Below, piece by piece: positions 5,470-13,718 of a stretch of DNA of 13,986 nucleotides. The position numbers were made by a program, and so were the translations under genes. Numbering within the stretch: position 1 is the stretch's first letter; every line of letters starts with the position of its first letter. Source of the stretch: Dissophora ornata (Eukaryota; Mortierellomycota; Mortierellomycetes; Mortierellales; Mortierellaceae); assembly GCA_025201705.1 (NCBI GenBank), contig MU617010.1:4513-18498 (forward strand). The letters run 5' to 3'. The notes beneath the pieces are model-generated. The model saw only the letters and a list, made by a program, of their open reading frames with translations. It did no database searches and was not told the DNA's origin.

Positions 5470-8400
5470 TTAAGACATCGTCCGCGGAGACAGGACAGGG
5501 CTGGCCATCGGAGAGATCGTGCCGTCCTCTGTGTAAAAACCTTCTTCGTCGCATGTTATAGGCGCCACCTCATAGTCAGAGAGTACTTCTCCTCTCAGAA
5601 GTGGCCCTTCTTCTCTTGCATACATCACAAGCTTGGGTGTTGGGCTGCCTGGCTGTGCAACTGGCAGCACTCCTTGGCCAAACTCAAAGCTGAACTCTGG
5701 TGACTCCATTAGGCCAGCAGACCCCCGAGAAGCAAACGAAGACGACTGGCTGACATGACTGGCGGAAGGCTGTGCGAACGAGAATCCTGGCGAGGGTTTG
5801 AACACGCCGTTCCAGTCCTGATTTCTGCTCGCCTCCTGTTCTTGTGAATCAGGAGAGGCATTACCTTCGTTGTCATCAGCGCCAGAGCCCCCTTCGCCAC
5901 CATATCCTTCCTCCTCCTCCTCCTCCTCGTAGTACTCGTCGCCTCCTTCCTCGTACTCGTCCTCATCGTATGTGTAAGCAACTTCCTCATCATGCTCGCC
6001 GTACACATAGCTGTCATCTTCTCTCTCATACGCTCCATCACCCTGTGCATCCTCACCATTCTTTTCGCGATCTTCGTCATCGCTCAACTCGATGACCTTC
6101 GGTCTCTCGTTTTCCTTGTCGTCGTCATGGCTGTTGTCATCCTGGCTTGCAGGCGTCGAAGCTGATGTGTTAGATGTAGAAGTCGCAAAGGGGTTGGCAG
6201 ACGTAGGTGGTTTTGACCATTGTCCGAACGATGAGGAAATCTGGTTGTTGCTAGCGCCAAATGCGGAGCTCGTTCCTGTGGGCACACCAAAGTTGAACAT
6301 TGGCTTCGCAGGCTGTTGGGAAAAGGCTGAGGTCGATACGGCGGGTGCACCAAATCCAGAGCTCGGCTCCTGCTGCGAGATGAATGATGACCCAAACGCC
6401 GTGCCAAAGCCAGACGCTGGCTTCGATGACTGCTCAGAAAAACTTGAGGTTGATCCAAACGACCCGAAGGATGTGGATGGTCCAGACGGAGAGCCAAAGC
6501 TTAACTTTGGGGCGTCCTTAGTGGACGAAGGCACTCCGATGCTGAAAGTTGGAGGTGCTGCCGGTTTCTGCGGCGAGTCATTCTTTGGTGCAGATGGTGC
6601 ACCAAAGCTGAACGTTGGAGGTACGGGAGGCTTTTGCAATGCCTTAGAGGTTGGTTCAGAAGGCTGTCCAAATGAAAAGCCGCTCGGCGATGAAGTAAAT
6701 GGACTTGGTTTGGCTGGGGATGTCGAAGAGCCAAATGACGGTGACGAGAACGAAAAAGGCGGTACATCGCTCCTGGTTACGGTAGGTGACGCTGGAGTCT
6801 TGACAGAGTCCTTTGAGGTCGAAGGGAGGCCAAAGGGCGAACTGACCGCAGGTGTAGGTGTCGACGCCAACGAGCCAAATGATGAAGCGGATGATGCTGC
6901 AGAGCTGCCAAAACTAAACGTCGGCAGCACTGCTTTTGGTGAATCCGAGACACTAGGCTTGGCAGGGGCGGAAAAGAGGCTTGGCCGATCGACCCCAAAA
7001 GACGTTGACCCAAAGCCATTTGAAGAGATAGGTTGTACGTCATCTTCACTTGAAAGTTTTGTGAATGAAAATGACGGCTGTCCAGGCTTAGCGGCCTCTG
7101 CTGGTTTTGCGAACGAAAACGTGGATGCAGAGGACGGGGCAGGGAGCGGTTTCGGTGCGGAGGAGGATGCGGGTGCAGATGCAGACAATGATATCGCTTC
7201 AGAATCTGAGATCTGCTCTTTCTCTGGCTTTGAGCTGTTGCCAACAATATCCAAAAGCTTCTGCGCAACAGACGAAGTAATTGGACCACTGTCTCTGAAG
7301 CCCTTTGCAATTTCCAGAGCTGCTGCTCCTGCTGCCACTGCTGTAGCCGCTGTGGCTGCCGTTTTTGAGAAGTCCGTCGGAGCTGCATGTGTCACAGGCG
7401 TTAAAGATGTCGTGGATGTCGTCTTCTTGTGCTCGACTCCAACATCCTCATCTTCGTCAGAGGACTGTCCTGCTGATGAGTCCCCTCGGTTAACAGATGC
7501 AACATTTCCACTCTGGCGTTTCCGATCCTTGGCTAAGATTTCGACGTTCCTTTGTTTCATCGTTCGCCTCTCATATATCTTGCGCCTCTTAACATCCTCG
7601 GGTGATTCGGTGCCTTTCCATTCCAGATACCGCTTGATTTTGACGCTATTCGGCAAATCGTCCCACTCAACACCTTCATATTTATCGAGCTCCAGAAGCT
7701 CATCCATTGACGGTGGGGTTGATCGCTTTGGTGACTCCTCAGCATTTGCCTCATGGTACAAATCGCCTAGAGCCTGACGCTTGACAGCGTATGGAGCTGC
7801 TCGTTGACGTGAGCGTGAGGGGCTCACGACGTGGCTCCTGTCACTCACCGTCACGGGCCGAACCGGGGTATCTTGGCGTGGGGCAACAGAGGAGTTTCTG
7901 AAGGAAACATCTTCCTCGCCAAACAGCAAACTATCGTTCTTTGAGGCTGTGGATGTAAATTCAATTAGTCCTCAGCGTCAAGGATATTCGCAATATGGAG
8001 TCAGCCTGGGCAACAAACTGGGCCATAGAACACAATACAACAGCATATTCGCACTTACGCATGATGGAATCTTCGATGAGTTGGTGACAGAAGTGAGCTT
8101 GCTCGGGAGTCAAGATTTTGCCTTTCAGTTGTTGCGCCTCAAAGAACGCAGCTAACACTGCAATGTTGTTGCCACGATGCAAAGGCTGTTCCCAATGCGT
8201 CATATCGCTCTTGATTTTCTCTGCCTTTGGTGTCACAATTGGGGGGCAGTCCACGAAGCGCTCCTTGGTTGATGGCGTGGATAACTGGCGGACGGGGCTG
8301 GGCGACCGACTCTGCATTGGCGAGAACTCAAACTCCTCTACCCCCAACAGCTGACTCTCGGGTATAGACTCTGCAGCCGGAGGCGATGGGCTCTTCTCCT

Positions 8401-10250
8401 GGTCCTCAGAAGAGTCGATGTGGTACGTTGTTTCAAGAGTCTCTGTCTCGTCGAGTTCTCGCTCATTCTCGATTTCCTCACCAATTTCCTCCTGCTCAAC
8501 CTCCTCCTCAACTTCTTCCTCAACTTCCTCCTCAACCTCCTCCTCAGCCTCCTCCTCAACCTCCTCCTCAGCCTCCTCCTCAGCCTCCTCCTCAACTTCC
8601 TCCTCAACCTCCTCCTCAGCCTCCTCCTCAGCCTCCTCCTCAACTTCCTCCTCAACCTCCTCCTCATCCTCGATTTCCTCGATTTCCATCACCTCATCCG
8701 CGGATGGAGACTCTGGTGGATAGTATTTGACACTATCCCGACTCTCTTCTTCGTCATCATCCTCTGCGGGGTAGAACTTTGTTTCTTCATAGTCGATGAC
8801 AAGATCATCTTGCTCCATATTCTCGCTATTGCCATCATCCGCTGACTCAAATTGTGCTGTCGAATGGAACGTCTGTTCATCTTCTTCGCCGCCTACTGCG
8901 ACCTCTTCACTCTCACCAGCACTGCTTTGGTCTTCAGCGAATGGACTGTCTTCGGCATGCCCCAGCGCCTCATTTGTGGCTTCTTCAACTTGATTTGATT
9001 CGTCCAGAAGTGATTCCGACGCATCGATCAACTCCTGTGATTTCTGGATCTTTTCAGCGATGCGCACATCAGACTCGACTAATTCTCGCTCAAGGTTCTC
9101 AATATCCTCGCTGTTGTCCTTCTTCTTCTTCTTGCCCTTCGCTTTCTTCTTTTTGCCCTTAGACTTAGTGGATTGTGCTGGCTCTTCTTCCATTGTTGCT
9201 GGCTCTTCTTCCATTGTTGCTGGCTCTTCTTCCATTGTTGCTGGTTCCTCTGATGGACGGGCGCTTGACGATGACAGTTGCTCGTCCTCTGGCTGGTCCT
9301 CAATTTCAAGACTTGTCTCTTTGAAGCTGTGTTCTGACTCTACAGTATTACTCTCCAGGGGACCGAAGTCTTCTTCAATTTCAACTCTAGCGGCCTGACT
9401 CCGTGTGGTCCGCCGCGTGGATCGTACCTGTGTCGGGGTGCCCCGCCGCGTGGACCGTATCGAGGATTGCAAGTCGTCCTTGTTTCTGGGTCGCTTCGAG
9501 TCTTTGTGGTCGCCTTCGTCCCACTCCAGATGTCGCTTAGCATGTTCCAGATCGCTCTCGTCAACAGTGCTTCCTTCAGGCGTGGAACTGTGATCGAACG
9601 ATGACATTGCCACCAAGGTTGACTAATCAGATCGCGGCGACAGGCCGTTAATTCTCTATCCTGACCTCTGGAATACATTTACAGTGATAAGATGATCGGA
9701 TGATCATTACCCCTCCTTACCTGCGTATTCTCATTTGAAGTTTCCTCTGCGTTGTCTTCCTGTTGTACCTCAGTTAGGTTCTCATCCTTTTCGTCATTCT
9801 CCCCGTTCTCGTTGTTCTCATCATTTTCCTCGTTCTTGTCGTTCTCGTCGCCCTGCGGGCTCGGTGAGTCGTCTCGCTGCTGATCTGCTTCCTCTTGTTC
9901 ATCGTCAGAACTGTCTCGATGCAGCGGGTTTACGAAACGCGCAAGCCATTTCTTCCAAGAGGTCGCCGTAAACTGTTCAAATGAACAACGTAAAAATAAA
10001 ATAGACATCCAAGCAAGCAGGTCAATATGAGAGAGCTCCCATAAAGCAGAAGGCAAAAATAGACCCACAGAAACGAAATACATTAAACGCTAGTCCTCAC
10101 CGTTGTGGAATGTGTATTAAGGTCGTCAGTCGCCCCTGTGTGAGAATTTGGGGTGGAGTTGTCTTCACCCTGATGAGCATAGGGCGCCCTTCGAAAAGCT
10201 GCCTGGCGTTTGCTTCGTCGGGCCTGAGGGCCGTGGCGAGACAAATCCAT
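5470..10250 (-). CDS. FG-repeat nuclear-basket nucleoporin (Nup153/Nup1/Nup60-like), 4 exons, 1480 aa
   Basis: I join four exons on the minus strand: 10250-10101, 9972-9721, 9622-8059 and 7946-5470. Each junction keeps frame (phases 0, 0, 1), giving 4443 nt with one stop. The start is ATG 10250 (MDLSRHGPQARRSKRQ). Residues 1-26 are Arg-rich. Residues 54-70 (TSWKKWLARFVNPLHR) form an amphipathic helix like the membrane-binding helices near the N-termini of Nup153, Nup1 and Nup60. Residues 140-180 hold a candidate NLS (SKRPRNK), 289-303 are Lys-rich, and 454-512 are a Glu-rich EEEV/EEEA tract. Residues 595-655 are a compact, non-repetitive block. About 930-1245 contains roughly 20 FG/FxFG motifs, which bind importins, and 1259-1359 is Asp/Glu/Tyr-rich. 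The tail has two more FSF-type motifs. Known members anchor the basket inside the nuclear pore. No zinc finger or Kap95-type basic tail is seen. Exact orthology is inferred. Confidence 0.82.
7947..8058 (-). other. Intron 3 of the nucleoporin gene (112 nt)
   Basis: The donor is ATGC|gtaagt (8058, a perfect consensus). A ggactaattg branch-like sequence lies about 20 nt before the acceptor catccacag|CC (7947). Both sides are phase 1, creating a CCC proline codon. Unspliced, the frame ends within the intron, and the downstream ORF has only a TTG as its apparent start, which shows that it is an internal exon. Confidence 0.85.
8489..8665 (-). repeat. 12-bp coding minisatellite (EEEV/EEEA)
   Basis: About 15 copies of a 12-bp unit encode EEEV or EEEA (residues 454-512 of the nucleoporin). 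Copies alternate between V and A in a patchy order, pointing to repeated slippage or unequal exchange. All length changes in multiples of 12 bp stay in frame, so the tract is probably length-variable between strains. Confidence 0.85.
9176..9250 (-). repeat. 21-bp coding tandem repeat (EEPATME)
   Basis: Three almost identical 21-bp copies plus a partial fourth encode EEPATME in the acidic part of exon 3. Near-identity at the nucleotide level indicates recent duplication. Confidence 0.85.
9623..9720 (-). other. Intron 2 of the nucleoporin gene (98 nt)
   Basis: The donor is CAG|gtaagg (9720) and the acceptor is ctgattag|TCA (9623), phase 0 on both sides. A TTAAC sequence about 25 nt before the acceptor could be the branch site. 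A nearby cacag at the start of the next exon was rejected because it would put the exon out of frame. Confidence 0.7.
9973..10100 (-). other. Intron 1 of the nucleoporin gene (128 nt)
   Basis: The donor is ACG|gtgagg (10100) and the acceptor is gaacag|TTT (9973), both phase 0. Without splicing, exon 1 would stop a few codons after the donor. The ORF upstream of the acceptor has hydrophobic, non-matching composition, as expected for intron. The first exon joined to the next places the Arg-rich end directly before the amphipathic helix. Confidence 0.72.
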
Positions 10251-10638
10251 GGGAGGTTATTTTTTTGAGTATTTTTTTTTCCGCGTTCACTCCTTGGTGT
10301 CTTTTTCTGTTCTTAAAAGTTAGGTGTCGATGGGTGGCAGCGAGGGAAGAATGAAAAGTGAAAATGAGTGACACGCAAAAGCGGAATGCCGATGGCGTGT
10401 TTTGTTTCTTGCAGAATTGGGAAAGAAACGTTCTCGTGTTGATCACAATGGGAAATACAAAAACCTGGCCTGGAAGCAGCGTAAAACCGGTCTTAATGAC
10501 GTCACCGTCATTATTTCCAAGCAAGCACAAAACTGGCGAGGCTGCTCTCTTTCGCCCACCAGCAGCGCACTCTCGGCTCGACGCGGTATTGACGGATGGC
10601 CAGTTATTGCTTTCTGTGCCGCCACTGGTCCTCTCTGA
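10251..10638. other. Upstream region of the nucleoporin gene
   Basis: This is the expected 5' untranslated region and promoter of the minus-strand nucleoporin gene. Directly before the start the minus strand has A-runs and cctcccATGG. I see no TATA box. Overlapping ORFs on both strands (10165-10818 minus, 10358-10651 plus) have no domain in this part and are not supported. Confidence 0.4.
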
Positions 10639-10889
10639 CATCCAAGGGTAAGAGCCGTCCTTGTCCACGGGCTGCAGATAGAGCCGTTGTTGATTGATCA
10701 AGTGGCTTCGAAGTTCGAACCACGATGACAATATGTGCCCTGACATCCCTTTGCATAAAGACCTTGCAGTGTGGCAAGTACAGGCGCCGTATTTCCACTT
10801 GAGCCCCAAACTTCTCACACAAAGGGCACTTTTTTGAGGTGCAAGTAGTATTCATTCACATCAACCATGATGTAGCCCAGGGACCGCAC
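10639..10889 (-). pseudogene. Relic of a Fanzor/TnpB-type RNA-guided nuclease (C-terminal zinc ribbon and RuvC-III)
   Basis: Three successive minus-strand frames give one recognisable protein end. First come VRSLGYIMVDVNEYY (stop-interrupted frame), then TSKKCPLCEKF, VEIRRLYLPHCKVF and MQRDVRAHIV. In a third frame follow SHLINQQRLYL and QPVDKDGSYPW. The pattern VNEYYTSKxCPxC, two zinc pairs, then RDVxA is that of the OrfB/TnpB zinc ribbon followed by the RuvC-III Asp. Eukaryotic relatives are the Fanzor nucleases, known in fungi. They cut DNA guided by an RNA made at the element's end. This copy is broken: a frameshift of about 4 nt after EYY, a second frameshift after RDV, and one zinc Cys changed to Leu. 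The N-terminal part is missing. Element ends were not found. Whether it derives from a Fanzor or a recently acquired TnpB cannot be decided from this piece. Confidence 0.68.
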
Positions 10890-11153
10890 CTATCCAAAAG
10901 CAATGCCGGATACGTTGCATCAAACATACTATATACATGATTGACACCTGCTCTTCCAAGATCCTATTCATGATAGCAATGAACTCTGCATCGCTTGCTC
11001 ACCTTTCCATCACTTCCTCGCTCGCCTCATCATCGCATCTTCACACTGAACGCCTCTCCCTTCTCTCTCCAATAGACCTCCGGTTCGCGCTGCGTAAGTT
11101 CGTACATTTCTTTTCACACTCACACAGAAACGCCTTGCCATATGTGGCCCAAC

Positions 11154-11377
11154 TTCTTGAGCAGCAGCAGATATACTTCGGGCTCTGCCCAGCCGTTAGT
11201 TGGTTGCGACAAAGGTGGTCATCAGGATGGATAGTATTGTTGCATAGGGCCATGAGTCCTTCTGTTTGATACAATGCGTGGGGTTTAGCAGAACATTTTG
11301 TCAGATGCAGCCCGGTTTCTTGAGTTACAGCAGATATACTTCGGGCTCTGCCCAGCCATTAGTTGGTTGAGACAAAG
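11154..11377. repeat. 61-bp direct repeat, 163-bp spacing
   Basis: Copies at 11154-11214 and 11317-11377 match at about 56 of 61 positions, with weaker similarity extending some 13 bp to the left. On the plus strand both copies read as a similar peptide (QQIYFGLCPA[V/I]SWLRQR), but the differences are not concentrated at third codon positions, so coding constraint is not shown. I do not recognise the sequence. It may be an element fragment duplicated locally. Confidence 0.8.
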
Positions 11378-12259
11378 ACAATGGTTTGCTGAGGGGCAAG
11401 CGCCATTCCTCAATTTGTCTTTTATTTCATGTCTTTTCTTCGCAACATTTCGACTGGGTCAGGGAAGGAGCACGAAAGCTCCATTTCACTGACAAAAACG
11501 ATGCATATTTCGCGTTTTCGTTGCTCGCAATTGCTTCGCCGTGTTGACAGCCCCAGGGGTGCTCAATTGACTTTTTTGCCACCAATTTCTAGTCGTTTTT
11601 AACTTTCGAGTTCTCATCTCCTTTGTTTTTTCTCCCACACTATCTCTCTCTGCACCATCCACTCTACAATATCGTCCCTCTTCAATTATTGCAGCGACGT
11701 CGAGACCGTCAGCGACTTCGGATACAGCTGTGCGGCAGGATTGATGTACATTTCCATTCCACTGGATTGTTAAAGAAGTTTATCTTTGTTACATATTGCG
11801 ACTTTTATTGTATTTGGCATGGGGCGATGTTCTGCTTATTTGCCTGATCCATTGCCTCCATTGCAAATATTGCTTGATGGCAGCAGTTTGTTTTTCTCTT
11901 TTATTTTTAGTTTGATCGCCTCCAAGTGTTGCATTTTTTTCAAACCATTTTCTGAGGGACCAAATTCGTAATAATTGTATTGTGTTCTGTTTTTAACTCA
12001 GTCAACTTTCGATATATTATTTAATAGTTACTGTGGCGAATGTTACAGCTGAATGTTACCATGTCGAGAGTAATCTCATAGGAATACCTTTTTGAACGTT
12101 ACTACATCAAAAGCGCTACACTATGGGCGTTACAATAGCGGTGTAAACTACATGACTATTTGACCGTGTAAACTATATCTACTGACCGTGTATTGACTTT
12201 TATAAGACACAGAGTGCTAACATGTGCTGCAAGTGATAGATTCCACGCGATCCTTGAAC
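11378..12259. other. AT-rich gene-free stretch
   Basis: No gene or RNA is visible in these roughly 880 bp. Short ORFs (for example 11623-11847 plus) look like chance. Around 12139-12192 a weak repeat of Y/SGTGTAAACTA-type units with 22-25 bp spacing is seen, and gaatgttac occurs twice just upstream. Confidence 0.4.
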
Positions 12260-12595
12260 TCATGGAAACCAACTTGAGTCCAAATACCTCAGCGATAAAA
12301 TCTGTACTCGCGACGCTAAAAATGGAGACACGTAACTCGCTCCTAATGTTATACTATCGCTGCAGATAACGTCGAATATGTCCTTCAGTACTTTCGCAAG
12401 TATCCCACAGTCCTTGGTTCCTGTGGAGTCTTCATCAATATCCCCTACCTCGATGGCACCAATCTCACAGTTGGATTTTTTGCATGCTATAATCCTATCA
12501 ACCTTCCTCCCAGAAGCATGTCGACTCTCAAGGCTGTAATCCTTATTTCTGCGTAAAGAAGAGATGAAACTGGCCGCCGGCTTCTTACTGCCCAC
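12260..12595 (-). pseudogene. Fragment of an unrecognised fungal protein, possibly nuclease-like, 111 codons
   Basis: The frame has no ATG start: it opens at GTG after an in-frame TAA and contains no Met before its end, so it is a fragment or a lone exon. The composition looks coding: SGRKVDRIIACKK, then CEIGAIEVGD, GTKDCGILAKVLKDIFDVIC and a final SRVQILSLRYLDSSW. The arrangement GRKxD followed by (E)IGxIE is reminiscent of PD-(D/E)XK-fold core motifs in lineage-specific proteins of Mucoromycota, but the expected Lys after the Glu is absent and I cannot confirm the family. No intact neighbour explains it. It lies among repeats and is best read as a decayed copy. Confidence 0.4.
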
Positions 12596-12807
12596 ATTAG
12601 TCTTTTTTTTTTATCTTGCTAGTATTAGTCTATTGTTTCGCCTTTTAACAAGGGCTTACTCATTGCTTGCTCGAAAACAATGGAAGAGTCAAGAGTCAAT
12701 GGGATAACTCACTAAAAAAAAAAATGAAATGGTTAATGACATCGACCATCTTGTGTACTCCCAAAAATGAAACCAGGAGAGCCGCCTGTCAAAACACGAA
12801 AATGAAG

Positions 12808-13264
12808 TCGAACACCGCTCTAAAAGCAACGGACAGCGCGAAAACGTTGTGCGACAGACTCGACGCTGGTCATTGGCAAAATGTGTTTATAACCCGGACC
12901 ATCTCCGCACCGCACACAAAATTCAATGGGAGACAGATTGAGCCCCAGGTCATGACACCGCCTTGCTCGTTCATTTCGAGACATGACGACTCTAACAAGG
13001 GCGATTGCATGTGCTCTATAACAACTTCAACCTAAAGCCAAGGTCCCTCAAGACAAAGACAGGTCTGCAAACAAAAGGACAAAAGATAGGGAGCAGAATC
13101 GAACACCGCTTTAAAAGCAATGGACAGCGCGAAAACGTTGTGCGACAGATTCGACGCTGGTCATTGGCGAAATATGTTTATAACCCGGACCATCTCCCCA
13201 CCGCACACAAAATTCAATGGGGAGACAGATTGAGCCCCAGGTCATGACACCGCCTTGCTCGTTC
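12808..13264. repeat. 165-bp direct repeat, 291-bp period
   Basis: Copy 1 (12808-12972) and copy 2 (13099-13264) are about 96% identical, with six substitutions and one 1-bp indel in a G-run. The 126 bp between the copies is unrelated to either. The indel breaks any shared frame, so the unit is probably not coding. It could be a locally duplicated element fragment or two LTR-like remnants. Confidence 0.9.
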
Positions 13265-13718
13265 TAAGTCAAACGATTGAAACTGATCATTACCATTACC
13301 TTTGTAGGGTTATTTTCTTGATGAGAGCGAAGCGCGCTGAATCCAAGGAACTGCAGTGACGAAGGTGTTGGCACGAAACAAATGCCCAAGAGCGTCCTCA
13401 TGGCAGAAGTATGCCTTTTGTGAATGTCCTTGTGTCACTGACGCAGGCCATGCGATAAATTCACTTTTTAAAGCTTCTTGGTTTTCCCTCTGTCGTATGG
13501 CCAGCGTCAGTTCGTGATGAGGTCACCTTTACTGAGACTGTCTTCCGTCCTGAGCGGCTTTCGGTCTGTCTAAGCTTTGATGCATTGTAATGGTCTCACG
13601 CAGCGACTGACATGCACAACAAACCGCCTAGGAAAATCCGCCAAAGGGAACGTTATTTGCCTCCAAGTACAAGTGGGCGACATTAAGCACCAGTGACTGA
13701 TGCTTCCGAGTCATTAGC
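13265..13718. other. Gene-free stretch containing one inverted repeat
   Basis: No coding region is supported. The only structure I see is the imperfect inverted repeat at 13437-13511, listed separately. Confidence 0.4.
13437..13511. repeat. 18-bp inverted repeat with 39-bp loop
   Basis: Left arm actgacgcaggccatgcg (13437-13454) and the reverse complement of the right arm (13494-13511) match at 16 of 18 positions. It could form a cruciform or RNA hairpin, or mark element ends, but no duplication flanks it. Confidence 0.6.

Noticed and set aside
6092..7777. 561-codon open frame on the plus strand
   Set aside because: It is exactly antisense to the FG-repeat exon. Ser/Pro/Phe codon bias there suppresses stops on the other strand, and the product has no domain.
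8386..8845. Plus-strand ORFs made of PPQPPPQ, SSSTSSS or LLLNLLL repeats
   Set aside because: These are three-frame readings of the antisense of the Glu-coding minisatellite.
9679..10083. A separate 134-aa gene starting with a hydrophobic segment (MYFVSVGLFLPS)
   Set aside because: The hydrophobic start lies in intron 1. The meaningful part is exon 2 of the nucleoporin, bounded by gaacag and gtaagg.
10695..10730. B-box-like gttcgaacc suggesting another tRNA or SINE
   Set aside because: No T-stem, acceptor pairing or A box can be formed around it, and the bases are explained by the TnpB-like relic.
10165..10818. A single 217-aa minus-strand gene
   Set aside because: Only its first part (YLQPVDKDGSYPW) is meaningful, as one frame of the TnpB-like relic. 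The rest runs out of frame over the nucleoporin promoter and exon 1.
12596..12631. attagtct on both sides of a T-run, as a small insertion with target duplication
   Set aside because: The repeats are only 8 bp in AT-rich sequence and there is no recognisable element body, so chance is likely.
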